A DNA stretch of 64,000 nt, from the NCBI RefSeq assembly GCF_030409325.1, contig NZ_JAUFPR010000002.1, positions 2,516,746 to 2,580,745 on the forward strand, read 5' to 3'. The translations under genes and the position numbers were made by a program. Source of the DNA: Mucilaginibacter aquaedulcis. Its GTDB lineage: Bacteria; Bacteroidota; Bacteroidia; Sphingobacteriales; Sphingobacteriaceae. A model generated the notes under the pieces. That model was not told the origin of the DNA. It made no database searches and was given only the letters and a program-made list of their open reading frames with translations. Below, one piece after another: positions 1 through 7,689 of the stretch (positions are counted from its first letter, which is position 1; each line of letters opens with the position of its first letter).

Positions 1-758
1 ACCCATATACAGCCAGCAGCACTACCTTAAATGTGCTCCTGCCCGATTGGCTGCAGGATGGGGGACACGATTCGGTATTGAAAAGATTGAACAATCCGCT
101 GATTCATCAAAAGGTGGTTGCCGAAATGATCACAGATATGCAAAGGCGCACCCGTCAGCATTTTGATTACGCCGTGGTGGCCCACTGCGATGGCGATCCA
201 TCCATCAACGGGAAAAACATTATGCAGATCAATATGGATAAGGGGCGGCCATCAACCATTCCTAATGAAATTGAAACCATCCTTGATATTACCAAAGCTG
301 GCAGTGCATCAATGGTTTTTCATGGCTTAAACGAGGACGATGTAACCCGCATATTGCAATATCCGCTCACCATGGTAGCGTCTGATTCAGGCATCCGCCT
401 GTTTGGCTCAGGCGTGCCGCACCCGCGGGGTTACGGCAGCAATGCAAGGGTACTGGCTTATTATGTTCGCGAAAAAGGAGCCATCAGGCTGGAGGATGCC
501 ATACGGAAAATGACTTCACTGCCTGCCCAAAAATTCCACCTTACCAACCGTGGGTTGTTACAGCCGGGGATGTTTGCAGATATTGTTATCTTTGACGCCG
601 GTTCGGTAAAGGATCAATCAACTTTTGAACATCCTCACGCCTACTCAACTGGTTTTAAATACGTTTTGGTAAACGGAAACATAACTGTTGATAATTTTAA
701 ACACATTGGTACCAGAAAAGGTGTTATTTTGCGCGGCCCCGGGTATCAACAGAAATAA
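1..758 (+). CDS. D-aminoacylase / N-acyl-D-amino-acid deacylase family amidohydrolase, C-terminal part
   Basis: The reading frame is open from base 3 at the window edge, so this is the 3' part of a gene that starts upstream; the GTG at 33 is an internal codon. About 250 residues are seen. They begin with a YTASST motif and contain SDSG near the middle and a late GMFADIVIFD segment, which is the usual end of the metal-dependent amidohydrolase fold where the strand returns to the small beta domain. The family hydrolyses N-acyl-D-amino acids or related amides, and many Bacteroidota members are exported. The N-terminal HxH metal site lies outside the window, so the substrate class cannot be judged. 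No link with the phosphorus genes further on is evident. Confidence 0.8.
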   Translation, partial: PYTASSTTLNVLLPDWLQDGGHDSVLKRLNNPLIHQKVVAEMITDMQRRTRQHFDYAVVAHCDGDPSINGKNIMQINMDKGRPSTIPNEIETILDITKAGSASMVFHGLNEDDVTRILQYPLTMVASDSGIRLFGSGVPHPRGYGSNARVLAYYVREKGAIRLEDAIRKMTSLPAQKFHLTNRGLLQPGMFADIVIFDAGSVKDQSTFEHPHAYSTGFKYVLVNGNITVDNFKHIGTRKGVILRGPGYQQK

Positions 759-826
759 TTAATAATTAACAACTTATAACACTTACTATATCCTGTAAAC
801 TACATCAAACTATCTCAACCATTATA

Positions 827-1894
827 ATGAAACATTTTTTCCTTTCTGCCACAGCTCTTTTATTATCCATAACCCTGCTCACCAACTGCAACCAAAGTAG
901 CAGTACCGGTAAAGCGGCCGGCAAAACATCAGCTGCCAAGGCTGATTCGGCTAAAGGCGAAACGGAAACTCAAGACACTTTAAGCGTTGTAAAATCAAGC
1001 TATCCTCCCCTGGATAAAAAACTTTACGACAGCCTACTGGTATTTAATGCCCACGGCGATACCACCGGCAGATGGCCGGTTAAAAATACCCCATACCCCT
1101 TAAACGGAGCCATTTTACCGTTTAAGCGTGTGGTGGCCTTTTATGGTAACCTGTACTCAAAAAGAATGGGAATCCTGGGCGAGTTACCTCCTAACGAGAT
1201 GCTGGCCAAACTAAAAGGCGAAGTAAAACACTGGGAAAAAGCCGATCCTAAAACTCCGGTACAACCGGCACTGCATTATATTGCTGTAGTGGCCCAAGGC
1301 GATCCCGGTAAAGACGGTAAGTTCCGTTACCGCATGCCGTTTAAACAGATTGACAGTGTTTTGGTATTAGCTAAAAAAGCACATGCTATTGTGTTTTTAG
1401 ATGTTCAGGTTGCATTGAGCAACATTCAGGCAGAGTTACCTTTGCTTGAAAAATACCTGGCTATGCCACAGGTACACTTTGGTATGGACCCTGAATTTTC
1501 TATGAAAGATGGTACCAAACCAGGTAAAAAAATTGGTACTTATGACGCTGCCGATGTTAACTACGTTTCTGGTTATTTAGCAGGCCTGGTTAAAAAATAT
1601 AACCTGCCTCCAAAAATTTTAATAGTACACCGCTTTACTAAAAAAATGTTGACCAACTATAAAAACATAAAACTGCGTAAAGAAATACAACTGGTAATGG
1701 ATATGGACGGGTGGGGTGAGCCCGATCTGAAAACCGGAACTTACCGTTACTTCATAAACCAGGAGCCGGTTCAGTTTACAGGTTTCAAATTGTTCTATAA
1801 AAATGATATTAAGAAAGCTCCTCACCACATGTTAACCCCTGAGGAGGTTTTATCAAGATACAAACCATACCCTATCTACATCCAATACCAATAG
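827..1894 (+). CDS. uncharacterised lipoprotein, 355 aa
   Basis: The first 21 residues form a lipoprotein signal with the lipobox LLTNC, so the mature protein starts at Cys21. A Ser/Thr/Ala/Lys-rich linker of about 35 residues follows. The rest is an ordered domain of about 300 residues with repeated hydrophobic strands (AIVFLDVQV, ILIVHRF, IQLVMDMDGWG), which looks like an alpha/beta barrel, possibly a glycosidase-like fold. I do not recognise a named family or catalytic residues. It is 68 bp after the amidohydrolase and is followed by an inverted repeat. Likely anchored in the outer or inner membrane facing the periplasm. Function unknown. Confidence 0.75.
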   Translation: MKHFFLSATALLLSITLLTNCNQSSSTGKAAGKTSAAKADSAKGETETQDTLSVVKSSYPPLDKKLYDSLLVFNAHGDTTGRWPVKNTPYPLNGAILPFKRVVAFYGNLYSKRMGILGELPPNEMLAKLKGEVKHWEKADPKTPVQPALHYIAVVAQGDPGKDGKFRYRMPFKQIDSVLVLAKKAHAIVFLDVQVALSNIQAELPLLEKYLAMPQVHFGMDPEFSMKDGTKPGKKIGTYDAADVNYVSGYLAGLVKKYNLPPKILIVHRFTKKMLTNYKNIKLRKEIQLVMDMDGWGEPDLKTGTYRYFINQEPVQFTGFKLFYKNDIKKAPHHMLTPEEVLSRYKPYPIYIQYQ

Positions 1895-1911
1895 ATAGCT
1901 GTTTAAGTTAA

Positions 1912-2001
1912 AAGTGATGAGTTTTGAGTTTTGGCAATCAATTGGCCGGCACCCAAAGCTCATCACTTTTTACGTTAAAGGAAACTCAAAACTCATCACT
2001 T
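1912..2001. repeat. inverted repeat of the GATGAGTTTTGAG type
   Basis: Two perfect 19-bp arms (1912-1930 and 1983-2001) are separated by 52 bp, and a partial third copy of the arm lies inside at about 1968-1978. Shorter relatives (ACTCAAAACTCA) occur at about 16208-16240 just before the phospholipase gene. It fills most of the gap between the lipoprotein and the Gfo/Idh gene and could also end transcription of the lipoprotein. Confidence 0.7.
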
Positions 2002-2017
2002 AAAACTCTTTACTCAA

Positions 2018-2983
2018 ATGATTAAATGGGGTATTATAGGTTGCGGGCGCATTGCCCACAGGTTTATGCAGGGCTTGCGTGAGATGCCTGATACGGAACT
2101 GGTATCGGCATGGTCAAGGAGGGCAACTACGGTTGATGCCTTTGTGGCCGAGCATGGTGGCATAGCTTGCGCCAGTGTTGAGGAGTTGCTGGCTACCGAT
2201 ATTGATGCCGTTTACATTGCCACCCTGCCCGATAGCCATGCCGCTTACAGCATAGCTGCTCTTAAAGCAGGCAAACACGTACTCTGCGAAAAACCGCTTA
2301 CCGTTAACCTGCCAGAACTGGAGCTGGTACTTGCCGTGGCCAAGGAATGCAACCTGCTCTTTATGGAAGGTATGAAACCGGCCTTTTACCCTTTATACAT
2401 CCGCTTAAAAGAACACCTGGCTATTGATCCTATCGGCCCTGCGGGTTATGTGCGCGCAGGATCATCCGTGGCAGACTGCCCTCCTGATCATCCTAACTTT
2501 AGTTATGAACTGGTTGGCGGCGCGCTAATGCAGATAGGTATTTATGAAGCCTTTTTGGCGATAGACTGGCTTGGCGAATTGCAGGATGTGCAGGCAATGG
2601 GCCGCTTTGGCGAAACGGGGATTGATATGTTCGCGGTGTTTCAAACGCTGCATACCGGTGGTTACTCCCAACTTTACGCGGGGTTTGATATGCATGGCAA
2701 GGGTGATGCGCTGATAGCCGGACCGCTGGGCCATATCACCATTCATAAAAACTGGTGGAATCCCGCTCGTGCCACTATCGACTACCTCGACAGCCGCAGC
2801 ATTGAACTACATGAACCTTTTACCGCAGGCGGATTAAATTATGAGATAGCCCATTTTTGTGACCTGATTAAAGCAGGCAAAACAGAAAGCCCTATCATCA
2901 GTCATCAACTATCAAAACAAATGATCAACCTGATAGACAGAGCCCGTGCCGAGATCGGTTTAAAATTCCCTTCAGAAAAATAA
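2018..2983 (+). CDS. Gfo/Idh/MocA family NAD(P)-dependent oxidoreductase
   Basis: A 321-residue cytoplasmic oxidoreductase. The N-terminal Rossmann fold shows the dinucleotide motif GIIGCGRIA (residues 5-13), and the family signature CEKPL with the catalytic lysine lies at residues 90-94. The C-terminal half is the substrate-binding alpha/beta domain (GGALMQIGIYEA near 168-179). Members interconvert sugars, inositols or dihydrodiols with the corresponding ketones; the substrate cannot be predicted here. It stands alone, separated from upstream genes by a repeat and converging with the metallophosphoesterase gene one base after its stop. Length is normal for the family. Confidence 0.88.
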   Translation: MIKWGIIGCGRIAHRFMQGLREMPDTELVSAWSRRATTVDAFVAEHGGIACASVEELLATDIDAVYIATLPDSHAAYSIAALKAGKHVLCEKPLTVNLPELELVLAVAKECNLLFMEGMKPAFYPLYIRLKEHLAIDPIGPAGYVRAGSSVADCPPDHPNFSYELVGGALMQIGIYEAFLAIDWLGELQDVQAMGRFGETGIDMFAVFQTLHTGGYSQLYAGFDMHGKGDALIAGPLGHITIHKNWWNPARATIDYLDSRSIELHEPFTAGGLNYEIAHFCDLIKAGKTESPIISHQLSKQMINLIDRARAEIGLKFPSEK

Positions 2984-2984
2984 T

Positions 2985-3833
2985 TTACAATTTATTAGAG
3001 TTAAGCGTTGGGTTTTGGCTGGCGTTGATTTGGTAGGTATAAATAGCATTATCATTGTCTACCTCCACTATACGGTAGCCTTTGTAATCGGTACCCCAGT
3101 CGCCGCCTATGTGCGAATCAAAAAAGTGCGGAAACTTATTGCCGGTATAACGCACGCCATCCAGCAGGTGGTCATGCCCGTGAAAGGTGGCCTTTACATT
3201 CGGATAGCCGTGCAATAACTCCATAGTTTCGGGGCAGTCGACAAAAAAATCATCCTTTTGCCATTTGAACGGTGCGATGTGCAGTATCACAAACACGATC
3301 TTTTTATCCTTAAATTTCTCTAATGATGCTTTAATAAAGGCGTTGTCCGGGCAAAGGTAAGTGCCCTTAGTATCGGCAGTGTTGGCAAGCACAAAACCTA
3401 TATCGCCAAAATCTACCGTGTACTTATCCTCATACCCAAAGTTCTTTTGCCAAAGCGCGGCATCAGCAAAGTCATGGTTACCAGGGATGGTATGATAAGG
3501 GGCATTTAATTTATCGAGGTAGTTTGTTTTTATTTCGGGCAGCAGATCAGGACGGTTGTGCACCAGGTCGCCGTTGACGATCACCATATCCAGGTGGTTC
3601 TTGTCATGATCTGCATTTATCCATTTCACCATGTTACCGGTGTTGGTAGCATAATCGGTATTTGGCTGGCCGTAATGAATATCAGAAACCAGGGCGAAGC
3701 GTAATTTTAACTTGCCTTTACTATGGCGGTTATAGTCGTTATTAACACTTGCAAAAGTGTTAACTGCAGGCAACAAAGTTAAAGCTGCAATACCGGCCAA
3801 ACCGGTTCCAATAAAATCTCTGCGGGTAGTCAT
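2985..3833 (-). CDS. exported calcineurin-like metallophosphoesterase
   Basis: The 282-residue protein starts with a twin-arginine-type signal (TTRRDFIG) and is therefore likely folded before export to the periplasm. The five metallophosphoesterase blocks are all visible: SDIH (50-53), NGD (87-89), GNHD (118-121), LHIAP (184-188) and FHGHDH (217-222). These bind the di-metal centre that hydrolyses phosphomono- or diesters. It is the last gene in a minus-strand row with a glycerophosphodiesterase, an NPP-type enzyme and SusD/SusC, so a role in removing phosphate from imported esters is likely. A repeat in the 200-bp gap before it may give it separate expression. Exact substrate unknown. Confidence 0.88.
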   Translation of the reverse strand: MTTRRDFIGTGLAGIAALTLLPAVNTFASVNNDYNRHSKGKLKLRFALVSDIHYGQPNTDYATNTGNMVKWINADHDKNHLDMVIVNGDLVHNRPDLLPEIKTNYLDKLNAPYHTIPGNHDFADAALWQKNFGYEDKYTVDFGDIGFVLANTADTKGTYLCPDNAFIKASLEKFKDKKIVFVILHIAPFKWQKDDFFVDCPETMELLHGYPNVKATFHGHDHLLDGVRYTGNKFPHFFDSHIGGDWGTDYKGYRIVEVDNDNAIYTYQINASQNPTLNSNKL

Positions 3834-3930
3834 GGAATAAATTTTATGTAAATGTAAGGCGCGTGTGTTAAGGGATAGTTAAGGGTGGGCGGAATATTAA
3901 TATAAACTGCCTGGGAGGTATAACAAAAAA

Positions 3931-4022
3931 TTGTAATGGCGAATGGACAACGAAGCAATGGCGAACTATGCAGATTCAACATTTAATATTCGCGATTGCC
4001 ACGCTTCGCTCGCAATGACAAT
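3931..4022. repeat. imperfect inverted repeat, TTGCGAGCGAAGC family
   Basis: The right part (about 3991-4020) reads, on the minus strand, GTCATTGCGAGCGAAGCG and onward, a repeat motif common between genes in Bacteroidota; the left part (3931-3964) is its degenerate inverted partner. It lies between the glycerophosphodiesterase stop and the metallophosphoesterase start. An open frame across it (3943-4260, plus strand) is a by-product of the repeat. Confidence 0.6.
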
Positions 4023-4033
4023 TTTTATTAAAT

Positions 4034-4852
4034 CTACCTCAACCCCTTCCCTTTCAAATATTTTACCAATGCTGCCGGGTGGTCAGTTTGTAAACCTGAC
4101 AGACCCTTTGCCAGCGCCTGATCCCAATCGGCCGGGCCTTCGCCTGCACTCTGGATATCGGGCCAAACGGGCACGTGTTTGCTTTCGGCAAGCTTTACCA
4201 TTTCGGTACTGTATTGTTTATAACTTCCATCCAGTATGTCCACATGGTATTTATCAATAAAGGTTTCCATAGCCGTTACTGTTTTAACACTATCGGGTAG
4301 GCTCAGCATCAACGGCATTTGGGGAGCGGCCTTGCGCCACCCGGTAAATTGCTCGGCACCGTTAATGTAAACCAATACCTGTTTTTCCATACCAAATTGT
4401 TTGATCATGGCATAAGCCTGAGCCGGATCGGCAGCCTTAAAATCAAGATAGATATTGATCTTGCCTTTGCATAACTGCAAGATCTCCTTAAATGTAGGGA
4501 TACGGTAGGTTTCATGATCAGTGGTATCTCTGCTTTTAACCTTTAAGTCCTGAAGGTTGGCAAGGGTAAGGTCCTTGATCAAACCCTGACCGCTGGTCAT
4601 GCGGTTCACGCTGCCATCGTGCATGCTAACCAGTTCGCCGTCTTTGGTTGTTCGGAGGTCTATCTCTACATAGTCGGCTTCATTCCTGATGGCTTCACGA
4701 TAGGCCGCGAGGGTATTTTCGGGATAAATCACGTGGTCGCCACGATGGGCGGCCACGATGAATTTATGTTTTGATACCGGAGTGGGGTTAGGCTGCCAGT
4801 TATCATTTCCCGATAATAAAAACAAAAGTGTTGATATTATAGCTAAACGCAT
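4034..4852 (-). CDS. glycerophosphodiester phosphodiesterase family protein
   Basis: A 272-residue enzyme with a short hydrophobic N-terminus that looks like an export signal. The GDPD TIM-barrel signature is complete: HRG (36-38), ENTL (45-48), EID (63-65) and MHD (77-79), which supply the two catalytic histidines and the metal ligands. The family splits glycerophosphodiesters such as glycerophosphocholine or glycerophosphoethanolamine into glycerol 3-phosphate and an alcohol. The gap to the upstream NPP-like gene is only 25 bp, so they are co-transcribed. Together with the SusC/SusD pair upstream it points to use of deacylated phospholipids as a phosphorus or carbon source. Confidence 0.9.
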   Translation of the reverse strand: MRLAIISTLLFLLSGNDNWQPNPTPVSKHKFIVAAHRGDHVIYPENTLAAYREAIRNEADYVEIDLRTTKDGELVSMHDGSVNRMTSGQGLIKDLTLANLQDLKVKSRDTTDHETYRIPTFKEILQLCKGKINIYLDFKAADPAQAYAMIKQFGMEKQVLVYINGAEQFTGWRKAAPQMPLMLSLPDSVKTVTAMETFIDKYHVDILDGSYKQYSTEMVKLAESKHVPVWPDIQSAGEGPADWDQALAKGLSGLQTDHPAALVKYLKGKGLR

Positions 4853-4877
4853 TTGTTGCTGTTTTAACGGTACAGAA

Positions 4878-5972
4878 TTATTTGCCGGTTACACTGCCAA
4901 TGGCATCACCAACTTCATGACCTGCAGCTGCCTTAAAATCAAAGCCCAGCAAGTTGGCAATGGTTTGTGCCAATTGTTTATGATAAGTGGTGGTTGGTAA
5001 TTTCATCTCACCAGATGCCGGAGTATCCGGTCCAATAACAGCAAACCATGTTTGTTCAGAATTTGTGGTTTCCTTACCATGATCGCGCCATTTCAGCAAA
5101 GGCACATCGCCACGGCCATGATCGCAGGTGATGATAAGGGTAGTTTTATTTTTGTAGGCCGCATCGGTTTGTACAAAATCCCACAGTTGTTTAATATAAT
5201 CGTCTTCCTGGTGAATGCGGTCAAGGTAAACCTTGTAGTTACCACCATGAGCCATATCATCAGGTTCGTCAAAAGCTACATAAAGCGCCCGTGGTTTGTA
5301 TTGCTTCATGTAGGTTTTTGCAAATTCAAAGGTCAGGTAATCAATCCGGGTAGAATCGCCCAGGAAATGAGGGCCCTCGTTTTGAATCTCGTTTAAAAAC
5401 TGTAAACGATCATTCATGCCCGGTGTGTTCAGTTTCATGTAACCTGAATTATTCACAATACCCGAACGCTGAGTGTTCAGGATCTGTGGAAACCTTTCCC
5501 ATGATGAAAAAGCGGCAACCTTGTTTTCAAAACCTTTTTGCTTATTTAAGAACTCCAGCAGGTTCATGTTGGGGTTGGTGATAGCCTCGTTAGTGTTCAT
5601 TCGGGGATCAGGGAAGCCGGTAAATATTTCGTTATAACCCGGGTACGAAAAGTGGTACGGATTGGCCACTTCATCCTTACTGCCAATATCGCGGTTACCG
5701 TACAACTGACCATGTTGTACTATGGTCGACCAAAAAAACGGCACCAGCATTTTGCGGCGCTCATTTACAGCATCAGTCCAGAAGTTTTTACGCACTTCGG
5801 CCTTGTCATTGGTTTCTTTGGAGTTGATAAGCGCAGAATCGGCACCGCGGAATATCTCCTGCCAGCGCAATCCATCAATGGTTACAATAATTACATTTTC
5901 GGTTTTGTGCTTTTGAGCAAAAAGTGAAGTAAATGATGCCGAGAGTAATAATATCAGAATCAGCTTTTTCAT
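4878..5972 (-). CDS. exported alkaline-phosphatase-superfamily phosphodiesterase (NPP-like)
   Basis: The 364-residue protein has a signal peptide ending at FAQ (residues 18-20). The alkaline phosphatase superfamily metal-binding blocks are seen: VTIDG (30-34) at the first strand, a DEPDDMAHGG block and a TCDHGRGD block with a following DHG near the end. This arrangement matches type I phosphodiesterase/nucleotide pyrophosphatases more than sulfatases. It probably hydrolyses phosphodiesters in the periplasm. It follows susD after 97 bp that contain a hairpin, and precedes the GDPD gene. Substrate could be nucleotides, phospholipid head groups or teichoic-acid-like polymers. Confidence 0.82.
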   Translation of the reverse strand: MKKLILILLLSASFTSLFAQKHKTENVIIVTIDGLRWQEIFRGADSALINSKETNDKAEVRKNFWTDAVNERRKMLVPFFWSTIVQHGQLYGNRDIGSKDEVANPYHFSYPGYNEIFTGFPDPRMNTNEAITNPNMNLLEFLNKQKGFENKVAAFSSWERFPQILNTQRSGIVNNSGYMKLNTPGMNDRLQFLNEIQNEGPHFLGDSTRIDYLTFEFAKTYMKQYKPRALYVAFDEPDDMAHGGNYKVYLDRIHQEDDYIKQLWDFVQTDAAYKNKTTLIITCDHGRGDVPLLKWRDHGKETTNSEQTWFAVIGPDTPASGEMKLPTTTYHKQLAQTIANLLGFDFKAAAGHEVGDAIGSVTGK

Positions 5973-6011
5973 GGGTATAATTGTTTTTAGATAGTGACGA
6001 TGTTATTTAAC

Positions 6012-6042
6012 AAAGGCCTCCCTGCTATGCAGGGAAGCCTTT
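6012..6042 (-). terminator. hairpin between susD and the NPP-like gene, likely partial terminator
   Basis: Arms 6012-6025 and 6029-6042 pair with a single mismatch around a 3-base loop, and the minus-strand exit of the stem is T-rich. In a SusC/SusD operon such a hairpin would let part of the transcripts continue into the downstream phosphoesterase genes, giving more transporter than enzyme. Confidence 0.6.
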
Positions 6043-6069
6043 ATCATTATTTATTGATTATTCATGTTG

Positions 6070-7671
6070 TTATTGTAATACCCACATGATACCGTTTATA
6101 TCATCGGTACCGCCAAACTGGCTCAATGCTTTATTATAGTTGGCAGCATTTACAGTTCTTTCTGAAGTTGGATATTCAAAACGCAGGGCTATACGGCCAC
6201 CGTTACCTGTACCCGGGCCGGTTGTAAAGGTTGGCACCCCGGTACGGCGGTAAGTAAAGTATGACTCTAACCCTGAGTGACGGAACAAGGCCAGGTATTT
6301 TTGCTGTAATATTTGCGTACGGCCATTAGCACCACCGGCATATTTTACAGCAGGCTGCGCGTAATACGCGTTCCAGTCAACAGTGATAGGGAATGTATCA
6401 TAGCTGCTTTGATCTGCCGGACCTTTTGTTGCACCAGGGCGATAAAAGTAAGCTGTGAATATACCTGATGTAGGGATAGCGTATGACTGGAACGAAGCCT
6501 GGATACCTTTGGTATAATAAGCTTCGGCATCGCCGCTTGCCCAGCCAAGGTTAATACCTTCGGCAATGTTAAACATTAACTCTGGGTAACCAACTTGTAT
6601 AGCAGGTTCGCCGGTATAGGTTGAATAAAAATGTTTACGGTTCAGGAACGAGTAACGTTGCAGGGTAGCGTTGTTATACATTACACCAAGGTCAAGCCCG
6701 GCATCGGCACCAATAAAGGCATCAAAGCTGGTTGGGCTTTTCTTCAAGGTATCAACACTGTAACGTGATGGCTCGGCAGTTACAAATACACGCGGATCTT
6801 TTAACTGTGTAAGCAAACCTACGTAAGTTGCAGACATGTTTTGACGTGAACCGTTCTGACCAAAGTTATCAGGGTTTTGCGGATAGTAATTGCTTGGCGT
6901 AGCAAATTTAAATTGCATGTTATCATCGTTGCTTGCCATTAAAGGATATTGTGTTGGATTGCCAATGATGTTGGCAAACTGAGTTTTAACATCAATATCA
7001 GCTGTTTTTTTGCTTAATGCCAGCAATAACCTAACGCGGAAGGTATTTACCGTTTTTTGCCATTTAGAAAGATCGTTACCAAAATAAATGTCATTAGCTA
7101 AAGTACCGCCAACACCGGCACCACCTACAGTAGGGTCTTTTATAAGCGCCGCCAGATCGGTATTAGCGCTTTCAAGCCAGGCCAGTGCCTGTGTCATTAC
7201 TGTTTTTTGGCTGTCATAAACCGGGGTTAGGTTATCCAAACCTTTTAAAGCTTCGGTCATTGGGATATCGCCTTCTTCCAAACTCATTTTAGCGAAAAAG
7301 TAAGCCCTGAAAAATTTACCCAAAGCCTCATACGGATTAACTGCGGCACCGCCCGAAGCAGCAGCCTGTTTTTCCATGGCTATTACGTTTTTAATAGTGC
7401 TGTAGTAATTATCACCGCCGCTGGCAAAAGCATCATAACGGTTGTTACCATAATAATCATAGTTATACAGGTAATACTGGCAATAAATTTCGTTGTTACT
7501 CTGAGGGAAATCGGCCAGTTTATAAATTACACCGTTAAATAACAGCGATGCAGGCACAGTGCTTGGCACGTTGTTGTTTTTGGTAAGGTCCTCAAAGCTT
7601 TTCTTACATCCTGTTACCGTAAGTACTATCGCTAATACCGGCAGTAAGCAAATTCTAAATATCTTTTTCAT
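6070..7671 (-). CDS. SusD/RagB-family outer-membrane nutrient-binding lipoprotein
   Basis: A 533-residue lipoprotein with a signal ending in the lipobox TVTGC (Cys22). After it comes the SusD-like start KKSFEDLTKNNNVPS and a long helical TPR-like body, including a GEGD-like EEGDIPMTEAL segment typical of the SusD-like group 2 proteins. The protein sits as the lid on the SusC channel and binds the imported nutrient at the cell surface. It starts 18 bp after susC ends. The genes that follow are phosphoesterases rather than glycosidases, so a phosphate-containing ligand is more likely than a glycan. Confidence 0.9.
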   Translation of the reverse strand: MKKIFRICLLPVLAIVLTVTGCKKSFEDLTKNNNVPSTVPASLLFNGVIYKLADFPQSNNEIYCQYYLYNYDYYGNNRYDAFASGGDNYYSTIKNVIAMEKQAAASGGAAVNPYEALGKFFRAYFFAKMSLEEGDIPMTEALKGLDNLTPVYDSQKTVMTQALAWLESANTDLAALIKDPTVGGAGVGGTLANDIYFGNDLSKWQKTVNTFRVRLLLALSKKTADIDVKTQFANIIGNPTQYPLMASNDDNMQFKFATPSNYYPQNPDNFGQNGSRQNMSATYVGLLTQLKDPRVFVTAEPSRYSVDTLKKSPTSFDAFIGADAGLDLGVMYNNATLQRYSFLNRKHFYSTYTGEPAIQVGYPELMFNIAEGINLGWASGDAEAYYTKGIQASFQSYAIPTSGIFTAYFYRPGATKGPADQSSYDTFPITVDWNAYYAQPAVKYAGGANGRTQILQQKYLALFRHSGLESYFTYRRTGVPTFTTGPGTGNGGRIALRFEYPTSERTVNAANYNKALSQFGGTDDINGIMWVLQ

Positions 7672-7689
7672 GATTATTCCTTATTTTAA

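Noticed and set aside
1..758. Amidohydrolase as part of the phosphonate locus
   Set aside because: It is separated by an unrelated lipoprotein, a repeat and a Gfo/Idh gene and faces the opposite direction from the susC operon.
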